Shown here piece after piece: positions 1 through 6,213 of a stretch of 11,432 nt of DNA. Positions within the stretch are counted from its first letter, which is position 1, and every line of letters starts with the position of its first letter. The DNA is from Candidatus Methylarchaceae archaeon HK01M (GTDB taxonomy: Archaea; Thermoproteota; Nitrososphaeria; Nitrososphaerales; JACAEJ01). Both the position numbers and the translations under genes were made by a program. The notes beneath the pieces were generated by a model. It had not been told where the DNA came from. It was given only the letters and a program-made list of their open reading frames with translations, and did not search any database. The DNA lies in NCBI GenBank assembly GCA_024256245.1, contig JAKLZD010000152.1, forward strand, positions 1-11,432, given 5' to 3'.

Positions 1-6
1 ATAAAT

Positions 7-702
7 TTGGAATACGAAATTAAATATCGGCCATCTTACTCTCTTCTAGAGGTTCGCCTCGAGTCCAACGAAACTATAACGGGAGAGGCTGGAGCGATGA
101 CTTATATGAGCCCCAACATAAAAGTGAAGACTCGGATGAGGGAGAAGAGCTTCTTGGGTAGCTTGGGCCTCACCTTTTTGGGTCGTCAATCTTTCTTTGT
201 CAACGACTATACTGCCCAGGATACAAAAGGCAAGATCGGTTTGGTCTCAGCCCCTCTAGGAGACATCGAGCATATCGAGATCAGGCCAGACAGAGGCTTC
301 ATCATTCAGAAGTCTGCTTACATCTCTTCAACAGAGAAAGTAGACTTAGATGTAAAGTGGCAAGGCTTCACTAAGGGACTCTTTGGACAAGGACTTTTCA
401 TGATCAAAGTTAGTGGCAATGGAGAACTTTTCATAAACACATTTGGAGCCCTAGATATCCATAATTTATCTGCTGGAGAGACCTTAATCGTAGATAACTT
501 CCATCTCGTAGCCTTCTCTGATGCTTGCAGTTACAAAGTAATGAAGTTTGGAGGCTTGAAAGAGACCATACTAGGTGGAGAAGGACTCGTAACAGAGATA
601 AGAGGACCAGGGGACGTATTCATTCAGACGAAGAACCTTAGTGAGTTTGTAAAGTGGCTCTGGACTCTGCTTGAGCCAAGAGTACGTTCAAGGGCGAGAT
701 GA
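7..702 (+). CDS. AIM24 / TIGR00266 family protein (DUF124-like)
   Basis: This 231-residue protein matches the TIGR00266/AIM24 family, a beta-rich fold of unknown biochemical role found across archaea and bacteria. Visible family features are the early EAGAMTYMSPN segment (residues 27-37), a central stretch reading GQGLFMIKVSGNGELF (127-142), VDNFHLVAF (162-170) and the closing GEGLVTEIRGPGDVFIQT (191-208). The length is normal for the family. There is no signal peptide or membrane helix, so it is probably cytosolic. The chosen start is TTG at position 7, because the family usually begins close to a Y-E-I-K-Y motif. The frame is open to the window edge, so the start cannot be confirmed and no ribosome-binding site is visible. 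The gene converges on the RPA-like gene with only 9 bp between stop codons. The family call is firm; the function is not known. Confidence 0.85.
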   Translation: MEYEIKYRPSYSLLEVRLESNETITGEAGAMTYMSPNIKVKTRMREKSFLGSLGLTFLGRQSFFVNDYTAQDTKGKIGLVSAPLGDIEHIEIRPDRGFIIQKSAYISSTEKVDLDVKWQGFTKGLFGQGLFMIKVSGNGELFINTFGALDIHNLSAGETLIVDNFHLVAFSDACSYKVMKFGGLKETILGGEGLVTEIRGPGDVFIQTKNLSEFVKWLWTLLEPRVRSRAR

Positions 703-711
703 CACTCATAT

Positions 712-2145
712 TTAACGGAAGATCTTCTCAATCGATGAATATGGTCTGATGAGAAGGGTTAGTTCGGTACCCGACATCTGAGGGACGACTCCGCCAATCC
801 TTAATCTATCCCCTGAAGAAATCCCCTCAAAAAGGCGTGTCAGATCCCTCCAAGCGATTATCTTTATCTCTCCAGTTTCGTCTCCTATCATGATCTCTGC
901 TCTTTTAACGATCAAACTATCTTTCGTTGCTACGTCTTTAATTCTTACATGTGAGAGTGCTATGGCTTCAAGGAAGATAGGGGTGTCTACATTCGATATT
1001 TCTTTGACCTTTAAGAATAGTGATTGGGATTTAAGATATATTGCATCGTCTAAAGTTTTAGGGATTATGGATTTATCATCATCACAAACGATCTTTGAAT
1101 CTATTATCTCCTTTGGATAGCAAGTTATAAGGTTGCCAGGCTCGATCGATAAGATCTTATCACAAGCATCACCCCTAGCCATCAATGTATAGAACCTCTT
1201 TTTAGAATCTACCAATAAAGCCGATATGCGTCTCTCTTCTTGTTTAGGGCCTATGGATAGCAATCTGAAGATCATAGGTGAGGCTTTAGGAACAATTTCC
1301 TTGGAAATAACTTCTAAGAAGGTCCCTGCATCACCGTGCAACTCTATCTCGCCATATGATGTCATCTTCGCCTTTACATTGATTAAACGTACAATCGAGC
1401 CCAGTTTTAACCTAGATATTAATTCAGATTCGCTATCCCATATGGCAACACGACGGGTTTCATCATCTTCTATATCATTCATGTAAAATAATACCACAGA
1501 ACCTTGGCCGCCATCTTTCCTGATAAATTCGGATAATTTCGGTTCTGTCACTACAGAACCACGAACCGAAACAAATGAAGTTGGAGATTTTATCCCGGAT
1601 ACATCCTTTGTTATTTCATCTACTGTTAGAAATTTACTGATCAACTTTTCATCATCGATGACTTCAATATTTCCCCTTGAACCTACGTGTAGTACAGGCC
1701 GTCCATCCAAACCGGCTTTTACATAACCTTTGGCAACCCTTACGACTATATCTGGATTTATATTAAGGGTCTCGATCAAATTGGCCTTTTCATCCCATAA
1801 AACAGACCTTGTGAAATCATCTCCATCGAAAAGTATCATTCTGCTATAGTAGCCTTGAGACCCATCTCTTCTCATATATGTTCGAATTGGATATACACTC
1901 AACACCCGGGCTACTATCGTTATTTCATTAGCCCCGATATAGAGGTTTTTAATGGTCAGATCAGAAGTTCCCACCTGATCCAAGGACACGCTTAAGTCTG
2001 AAGCTACAAGGAAGATGGCACCCCTATCTGTCAAGTAACCCGCTCCCACCTTTTTTTTCTTTTCCTCTATTAACTTTAACAGAGCGCTTCTATCCAAGTT
2101 CGAACGCTTTTGCAATTCATCAAATAGCTCATCAAAATTCATCAT
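712..2145 (-). CDS. Archaeal RPA-like multi-OB-fold ssDNA-binding protein
   Basis: This 477-residue protein is a replication protein A homologue that should coat single-stranded DNA in replication and repair. An N-terminal helical segment (1-60, with the archaeal RPA pattern ending GAIFLVASDLSVSL) is followed by about four OB folds: roughly 62-165, 172-282, 288-360 and 375-477. Folds 1, 2 and 4 each carry the strand with a DNA-stacking Trp (W117, W236, W432), and fold 4 has the classic IGDETGEIKIIAW segment. Fold 3 is divergent and lacks that Trp. No Cys-X2-Cys zinc motif is present, unlike several euryarchaeal RPAs. The start is ATG at 2145, with a second ATG just inside; there is no clear SD, and TATA-like sequence at about 2165-2187 suggests a leaderless or very short-leader mRNA. 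A separate single-OB SSB gene lies at 5553-5978. Confidence 0.88.
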   Translation of the reverse strand: MMNFDELFDELQKRSNLDRSALLKLIEEKKKKVGAGYLTDRGAIFLVASDLSVSLDQVGTSDLTIKNLYIGANEITIVARVLSVYPIRTYMRRDGSQGYYSRMILFDGDDFTRSVLWDEKANLIETLNINPDIVVRVAKGYVKAGLDGRPVLHVGSRGNIEVIDDEKLISKFLTVDEITKDVSGIKSPTSFVSVRGSVVTEPKLSEFIRKDGGQGSVVLFYMNDIEDDETRRVAIWDSESELISRLKLGSIVRLINVKAKMTSYGEIELHGDAGTFLEVISKEIVPKASPMIFRLLSIGPKQEERRISALLVDSKKRFYTLMARGDACDKILSIEPGNLITCYPKEIIDSKIVCDDDKSIIPKTLDDAIYLKSQSLFLKVKEISNVDTPIFLEAIALSHVRIKDVATKDSLIVKRAEIMIGDETGEIKIIAWRDLTRLFEGISSGDRLRIGGVVPQMSGTELTLLIRPYSSIEKIFR

Positions 2146-2251
2146 TTTTGTTTAACTCAATCAAAATATTTTAGTCGATTATTTAAGTTAATAGAGAATG
2201 ATAGAAATAACAGCTTCTTACAATTAAACTTATTTTGCTATCAAGTCTAAC

Positions 2252-2258
2252 ATATATA
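2252..2258 (+). promoter_or_regulatory. TATA-like box upstream of the YbjQ-like gene
   Basis: ATATATA lies about 27 nt before a plausible transcript start near 2282. That would leave a leader of about 30 nt before the ATG at 2312, enough to hold the AAGAAGG ribosome-binding site. The rest of the 166-bp divergent gap (2146-2311) is AT-rich and holds no gene. Assigned only from position and composition. Confidence 0.35.
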
Positions 2259-2311
2259 TCGGAGTTTGTACTTGTTATTGATATAAAATGGGCTATAAAG
2301 AAGGTTTTATA

Positions 2312-2515
2312 ATGGTTACCACACCTAGCGTGCCAGGCTATCGCATAACAAAGGTCTTAGGAGTTGTTACAGGTTTGACCCCTAGAACAAGAGGAGTAGG
2401 TGGTAAGTTTATCGCTGGTATACAGTCCGCTTTTGGTGGAGATGTTTCAGCCTATACGACATCAAACGTCATAATAAAAAACACCCAAAAATCAACAGAA
2501 CTAAAAATTCTGTAA
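2312..2515 (+). CDS. YbjQ/DUF74-family protein, half length
   Basis: The N-terminus (MVTTPSVPGYRITKVLGVV, then GVGGKFIAGIQSAFGGDVSAYT) is a clear match to the YbjQ family (UPF0145/DUF74, annotated as a heavy-metal-binding-domain oligomer of unknown role). I chose ATG 2312 over ATG 2288 because the family begins at MVTTP-type sequence and AAGAAGG sits about 8 nt upstream. Full-length members have about 105 residues; this one stops after 67. It loses the second half with its helix and GANA-type strand. After YTT the sequence becomes AT-rich and low in information (SNVIIKNTQKSTELKIL). Reading on in the other two frames to 2610 does not recover the missing half, so a simple frameshift is unlikely. 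It may be a truncated remnant or a short variant. The intact half has no internal stops. Confidence 0.7.
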   Translation: MVTTPSVPGYRITKVLGVVTGLTPRTRGVGGKFIAGIQSAFGGDVSAYTTSNVIIKNTQKSTELKIL

Positions 2516-2543
2516 TCCAGAGAGAGGGGTTAGTGAATAAGAA

Positions 2544-2580
2544 TATGATAATGAAGAAGAATAATTTCTTTTTTATCATA
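2544..2580. terminator. Hairpin between the YbjQ-like gene and secG
   Basis: TATGATAA (2544-2551) pairs perfectly with TTATCATA (2573-2580). Inside it a second stretch (GAAGAAG with the T/C-rich run from about 2564) continues the stem after one mismatch, with two possible G-U pairs. A T-rich tract occupies the right arm, and CCCCC follows directly at 2581. It lies 28 nt after the YbjQ-like stop and 75 nt before secG. A terminator for the upstream gene is the simplest reading; a 5'-leader element of secG is possible. Confidence 0.4.
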
Positions 2581-2644
2581 CCCCCTAATTTAACAGAACC
2601 GAAAAAGTAACACATTTTAACCACAATTGTATATCCATATGATG

Positions 2645-2650
2645 GAGGTT
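2645..2650 (+). promoter_or_regulatory. Ribosome-binding site that fixes the TTG start of secG
   Basis: GGAGGT lies 5 nt before TTG 2656. The two ATGs at 2639 and 2642 are in other frames and precede the SD, so TTG is the start that fits both the SD and the conserved N-terminus. Confidence 0.7.
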
Positions 2651-2655
2651 ATTCT

Positions 2656-2829
2656 TTGAGCAGTAAGAAAAAGAAACGTGGGGCCCCTATGCCTGTTTCT
2701 AGTGCCGGGCTTCTTCGCTTTTTCGAGGATGAAAGTAAAGGAGCAAAAGTCCGCCCTGAGATAGTTATAGCTGTCGCAATTGGCTTGGTCGTCGTCTCCA
2801 TCCTCTTCAACATCTTCTTACCATTGTAA
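2656..2829 (+). CDS. secG: Preprotein translocase subunit Sec61-beta (archaeal SecG)
   Basis: This 57-residue protein is the small Sec61-beta/SecG subunit of the archaeal SecYE-beta translocon in the cytoplasmic membrane. The diagnostic segment SSAGLLRFFEDESKGAKVRPE (about 15-35) is present, preceded by a lysine-rich start and followed by one hydrophobic helix (about 36-55: IVIAVAIGLVVVSILFNIFL). This is a tail-anchored layout with the N-terminus in the cytosol. Length is typical (50-60 residues). The start is TTG, supported by GGAGGT 5 nt upstream. An AT-rich TATA-like stretch at about 2614-2621 could drive it. The DUF2070 membrane-protein gene follows within about 60-70 bp on the same strand, so the two are probably cotranscribed. 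Confidence 0.93.
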   Translation: MSSKKKKRGAPMPVSSAGLLRFFEDESKGAKVRPEIVIAVAIGLVVVSILFNIFLPL

Positions 2830-2876
2830 ATCAAGGTGGAAAACTTCTGCAGAAAGACTCTAAGTCGAACATAGTT

Positions 2877-2882
2877 AGGAGG
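2877..2882 (+). promoter_or_regulatory. Strong SD pointing at an out-of-frame ATG before the DUF2070 gene
   Basis: AGGAGG is followed after 4 nt by ATG 2887. That ATG opens a frame of only eight codons (MPFSICHR, stop at 2911-2913) that overlaps the first codons of the DUF2070 frame. The DUF2070 frame itself has TTG at 2901, 18 nt from this SD. Confidence 0.65.
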
Positions 2883-2900
2883 TATCATGCCCTTTTCAAT

Positions 2901-4625
2901 TTGCCATCGATAAAGACAGCAGTCCTTCTAGCCATTATTATATCCGCCACATTGTTCATTACCTCCCATATTGTACTTTATAGAATCAACTCGTCTACCT
3001 TCATAACTTTTCTTGCCTTTGAAGCAGTACTATTTGCATCCATTATAATCGAGCAGATGGTCTTAAAGGGTAATCCATTGGTAACCTTCAGAAGGCTTGT
3101 CGTTTTATCATCCATCTCTAACTTGATATGGCTATCGATCGTCTTCTTCGGTCTCATCCTATCTATCCCTTTTTCGATCCATCTCGAGAAATATATCTCT
3201 CTTTTACTTCTAGGCTTATTTTGCGTCATAGCATTCAGGATGCTGGTATCCGCCTCCATCTTCTATGGGCGCCTGTCGAAGAGAGTTTTTAGTGCTTTTT
3301 TTCAGCCCTTATTGTTGGTCCCCATGCTGTTCCCCTTTCCATCAACCATTGAGATGGCTGCGGTCTACACCATCCCTGCTTTAGGTGGAGCAGGGATTAT
3401 ATCTTCAGTCGCACTCTACTTGATCGTAATCGATCGATCTGGTGCCAGATTAATTGGAGTGGGCTCTTTGAACCTCTTTCGTTCTTTTCTTTCAGCATGG
3501 GCTGCCGATCACCCTGAATTTATTGAAGAGTTTATGGAGAAGATGAGTTCTCAGCAAACCGTCAGGGCTAGTGTGATGATATTCGATTCAGCAGTTATGA
3601 AGCTGGCACTTGTTATACCAGAGGTGCACCCAGGCCCCTTCCATTCAGTGGGGAGTAGCAACTTACCACTATACATCAGAAATTGGTTCTTGAAAAAAGG
3701 CTTCTCACCCTTGATTCTTCACGGAATTTCTGGTCATGAGCTCAACCTTCCGTCTAAAAGAGAAGTAGATAGATTCATCGCGACATTTGAAGGTCTTAAA
3801 ACGGTAGCCTCGGGCCAGACCTGCAGTAACCCTGTAACTACAAAAGTTGGAAAGGCAATATCTACATGTATAGCCTTTGGAGATGTAGTGTTCGTGATGC
3901 CTACTTTATCTCCATTTGGCATGGAGGATTTACCATTAGATTTGAAGCAAAAGGTAGAAGGTTTGGCTCTTAAATTTGGTTATAGTTATACCATAATAGC
4001 AGATACGCATAACTCACAAGGGGAGCACATAAGAAAGGAAGATTATGACGATCTTATCGAAGCCATCGAGAAAGCCTTGAGCAATTTGAAGTCTCGTGGT
4101 CAACACGATCTTATGGTCGGTGCTGCCCACTCTTCAGAGTTTGATCTCCAGTTAGGAGAAGATATAGGACCTGCTGGACTCGGCCTTCTCATCTTGGATA
4201 TAGATGGTGAAAAGTATAGCATTGTCGTCTCAGACTCGAACAACGCTGCCAAAGGTTTAAGAGAGGAATTGTTAGAAAGGTTCAAGGACTCAAAAGCACC
4301 TCTCTTAGAGTTATGTACCTCTGATACTCATGTAACTGCTGGCAAGATATCTAATCTAAAGGGTTATATCACGCTAGGAGAGAGGACGGGTTTAAATGAG
4401 TTATCAGAAGCTATAAAGACCCTCATGGATAAGGCAGTAGAACGTATAGCTCGAGCTAAATTTCAAGTTAAATGGGTCGATTCCTTGGTAAAGGTTATCG
4501 GCCTGAAGCTTATAGACAATCTCTCGATAGTTCTTGAAAAGTCCTTCTCCCTCGTTAAGAAAGGTGGTCTTGCTATCATTACCTTCTCTTTTGTAGTCCT
4601 TCTCTTGACTGCTATCTTCATCTAA
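2901..4625 (+). CDS. DUF2070 family archaeal membrane protein
   Basis: This 574-residue protein fits DUF2070 (PF09843), an archaeal membrane family of unknown function. The first 180 residues form about six hydrophobic helices (near 7-28, 33-52, 66-90, 97-117, 128-150 and 157-177). A large soluble domain (about 200-540) follows, and one more helix (about 557-574) ends the protein. The soluble domain holds EVHPGPFHSVGSSNLP (241-256), H274/H279 in HGISGHE, ADTHNSQGEH (367-376), AAHSSEFD (408-415), VSDSNNAA (443-450) and CTSDTHVTAG (472-481). These look like metal or phosphate ligands, but no activity is established. The start is uncertain: TTG 2901 lacks a near SD, while AGGAGG-ATG at 2877-2889 is out of frame. 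One extra T in the TTTT run at 2893-2896 would give an in-frame start reading MPFFNLPSIKT. Probably cotranscribed with secG. Confidence 0.88.
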   Translation: MPSIKTAVLLAIIISATLFITSHIVLYRINSSTFITFLAFEAVLFASIIIEQMVLKGNPLVTFRRLVVLSSISNLIWLSIVFFGLILSIPFSIHLEKYISLLLLGLFCVIAFRMLVSASIFYGRLSKRVFSAFFQPLLLVPMLFPFPSTIEMAAVYTIPALGGAGIISSVALYLIVIDRSGARLIGVGSLNLFRSFLSAWAADHPEFIEEFMEKMSSQQTVRASVMIFDSAVMKLALVIPEVHPGPFHSVGSSNLPLYIRNWFLKKGFSPLILHGISGHELNLPSKREVDRFIATFEGLKTVASGQTCSNPVTTKVGKAISTCIAFGDVVFVMPTLSPFGMEDLPLDLKQKVEGLALKFGYSYTIIADTHNSQGEHIRKEDYDDLIEAIEKALSNLKSRGQHDLMVGAAHSSEFDLQLGEDIGPAGLGLLILDIDGEKYSIVVSDSNNAAKGLREELLERFKDSKAPLLELCTSDTHVTAGKISNLKGYITLGERTGLNELSEAIKTLMDKAVERIARAKFQVKWVDSLVKVIGLKLIDNLSIVLEKSFSLVKKGGLAIITFSFVVLLLTAIFI

Positions 4626-4693
4626 GCTTCTTTCAACTATAAATTTTAATATACAAGGTGTTGTGGCGATTCTAATTCTATTGGAAAGACATA

Positions 4694-4700
4694 TTTAAAT
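4694..4700 (+). promoter_or_regulatory. TATA-like box before the arginine decarboxylase gene
   Basis: TTTAAAT sits in an AT-only stretch (about 4690-4713). Spacing of about 25 nt would put the transcript start at the gene itself (near 4722). A second candidate, TATAAATTTTAAT at 4638-4650, would give a leader of about 50 nt that keeps the SD. Which one is used cannot be decided by eye. Confidence 0.3.
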
Positions 4701-4723
4701 TAATTAAATATTTAGGTGATTTG

Positions 4724-5266
4724 ATGATACCCACAAAGATATTTCTAACAAAAGGATTGGGCATACACAAAGAAAAATTGGCGAGTTTTGAATTGGCTTT
4801 GAGGGATGCAGGAATAGCTCATTGCAATCTAGTCTATACATCGAGTATCTTCCCACCTAATGCGAAACTTATATCCAAAAATGCAGGTTTTAAATTACTT
4901 TCTCCTGGGCAGATCGTCCATGTTGTTATGAGCAAAATTGAGACCAATGAACCTAATAGGCTCATAGCTGCGGCAATAGGTGTTGCTATTCCACAAAATA
5001 AGAAACACCATGGTTATCTATCAGAACATCATGCTTTTGGACAGACTCGAGAAAAGGCTGGAGAATATGCAGAAGATTTGGCCGCTTTCATGTTGGCATC
5101 TACTATGGGCGTTGAGAGTTTTGATATCGACAAATCTTATGATGAAAAGCAAGAGTTATGGCGAATATTAAATAAGACTGTAAGGACACGGAACATTTGC
5201 CAGTCAGTCAGAGGTAATAAAGATGGGCTCTGGACTTATTGTATTGCAGCTGCTGTAATGATTTGA
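4724..5266 (+). CDS. pdaD: Pyruvoyl-dependent arginine decarboxylase
   Basis: This 180-residue proenzyme is a PvlArgDC. It decarboxylates arginine to agmatine for polyamine synthesis and, in archaea, for the agmatidine modification of tRNA-Ile. The precursor cleaves itself at a Ser-Ser bond, turning the second Ser into the pyruvoyl cofactor. The site is visible in LVYTSSIFPP as S40-S41. The catalytic acid probably corresponds to E101 in GYLSEHHAFGQT. Later conserved segments are EKAGEYAEDLAAFML and the C-terminal NKDGLWTYCIAAAV. The HGYLSEHHAFGQ style resembles, from memory, the longer bacterial-type variants more than the short Methanocaldococcus enzyme. The start is ATG 4724, 4 nt after AGGTGA; TTG 4721 would be too close to that SD. 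It stands alone, with about 100 bp before and 286 bp after. Confidence 0.92.
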   Translation: MIPTKIFLTKGLGIHKEKLASFELALRDAGIAHCNLVYTSSIFPPNAKLISKNAGFKLLSPGQIVHVVMSKIETNEPNRLIAAAIGVAIPQNKKHHGYLSEHHAFGQTREKAGEYAEDLAAFMLASTMGVESFDIDKSYDEKQELWRILNKTVRTRNICQSVRGNKDGLWTYCIAAAVMI

Positions 5267-5267
5267 A

Positions 5268-5305
5268 CTTATAAAATACTCTAGTATTCAAACCTAGTTT
5301 ATAAG
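5268..5305. terminator. Inverted repeat just after the arginine decarboxylase stop
   Basis: CTTATAAA (5268-5275) and TTTATAAG (5298-5305) are exact inverted copies. A smaller near-palindrome, AATACT-CT-AGTATT, lies between them. The sequence after it is A-rich rather than T-rich, but a pyrimidine-rich tract follows at about 5335-5360. TTTATAAGAA recurs at 5357-5366. It could end the upstream transcript. The rest of 5267-5552 is AT-rich, and I see no gene in it. Confidence 0.35.
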
Positions 5306-5552
5306 AAGAAAAAACAAACAGAACATTACTAATTTAACTTTCTTTCCTTCATTTACTTTATAAGAACGTAAACGATAGTCCTCTAAAAATTTGGAGAGAA
5401 TGTCTTCCTTACAGTCTTGAATTTATTATATAGAACATCCCATAAAAGTATAGTTAAGTTAACAATACAGTATCTCAACTTGAACCTAAGATTCTCATCC
5501 CAGCCTTGGTGTTATGCCACTTCACAAGTTCTTGAAGAAATCTGGAAGCCGT

Positions 5553-5978
5553 TTAATACCTTCTTCTACGATAGCCCCATTGTTCGTATTCCTTATCGGA
5601 TAAGTTATTCTCTGTGTTAACTTCTGAGATGGGAGATTCTTCTAAGGATTCTAAGCTACCATACCTTCCTATATTTAGACGCATAGACCCTCTGAATAAG
5701 TTGATGTAACCATTTTCGATTCTTATTGTCTTCCCTTCAGCAATTTCGTCTATTTTTTCATCCCAAAGAGTGAGATATAGACACCCTGTTTCGTCTCCAA
5801 TCAAAGCATCTGCAACTCTATGCCTTGATAGGTCTCTCCTTGATGTAACGTCTCTAGGTTGACTTATCGAAACGACCTTGACGATCACGTTAACTTCTCT
5901 CGAATTTGGGGTTAATTCTTTTACTTTCATGGGCTCCTTACTTTTAGATGGTTCTTCACTTGACATATCTTTTACCAC
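5553..5978 (-). CDS. ssb: Single-OB-fold ssDNA-binding protein (crenarchaeal SSB type)
   Basis: This 141-residue protein matches the Sulfolobus-type SSB: one OB fold (about 18-110) followed by a flexible tail. Segments that line up with the Sulfolobus protein are the KVKELTPNSREVNVIVKVV start, ADALIGDETGCLYLTLWDE (with stacking Trp W72) and KTIRIENGYINLFRGSMRLNIG. In the last segment Y91 and F95 fill the positions of the other DNA-stacking aromatics; the second Trp of the Sulfolobus protein is Tyr here. The tail is acidic and polar and ends in the basic GYRRRRY, a short version of the Arg-rich end seen in Sulfolobus. The start is uncertain: GTG 5978 sits 3 nt from GAGGT, and ATG 5966 gives a more usual N-terminus (MSSEEP). 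It should bind ssDNA alongside the RPA at 712-2145. Confidence 0.85.
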   Translation of the reverse strand: MVKDMSSEEPSKSKEPMKVKELTPNSREVNVIVKVVSISQPRDVTSRRDLSRHRVADALIGDETGCLYLTLWDEKIDEIAEGKTIRIENGYINLFRGSMRLNIGRYGSLESLEESPISEVNTENNLSDKEYEQWGYRRRRY

Positions 5979-5996
5979 ACTACCTCTAAACTCATA

Positions 5997-6004
5997 TTTT
6001 AAAA
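5997..6004 (-). promoter_or_regulatory. TATA-like box of the SSB gene
   Basis: Read on the minus strand, TTTTAAAA is centred about 25 nt before position 5975, next to both candidate starts (GTG 5978, ATG 5966). This fits a leaderless or very short-leader mRNA. The rest of the 235-bp gap to folD (5979-6213) holds no gene. Confidence 0.35.
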
Positions 6005-6143
6005 ATGTTCTGAAATCGAAAAATCTATTTACATCAGAATTTTTTAAAGTCAGATTTTTCCCTCATGTTCAGGATTGCCACCAACGTAAATCATTTATTG
6101 TTGGGATATAACAAGTTTATTATGCTTGATCTATAAATCTTGC

Positions 6144-6160
6144 AACAAAAAATATTTGTT
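6144..6160. terminator. AT-rich inverted repeat downstream of folD
   Basis: AACAAA (6144-6149) and TTTGTT (6155-6160) flank a 5-nt loop. On the minus strand, the direction of folD, this reads as a weak stem with a run of T, 54 nt after the folD stop. It could be the end of the purN-folD transcript. The repeat is short and in AT-rich DNA, so chance is possible. Confidence 0.25.
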
Positions 6161-6213
6161 AGATTCATATATTGTGGGACGAATAAAACCAATCTATCTT
6201 CTAAGTTATTTAG

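Noticed and set aside
978..1123. Cysteines in RPA as a possible zinc finger
   Set aside because: The three cysteines (residues 328, 342 and 354) are not in CxxC pairs and no fourth ligand is evident.
2639..2660. ATG 2639 and 2642 as starts for secG
   Set aside because: Both are in other frames; the one at 2639 stops after a few codons. TTG 2656 is in frame and has the correct SD spacing.
5478..5552. In-frame extension after the SSB stop (about 24 codons reading TASRFLQELVKWHN and on)
   Set aside because: The SSB already ends in an Arg-rich tail typical of the family, followed by TAA. The extension has no family match, so readthrough is not supported.
5417..5620. 67-residue plus-strand open frame in the gap after the arginine decarboxylase
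   Set aside because: No SD and no recognisable motif, and its 3' part is antisense to the SSB tail.
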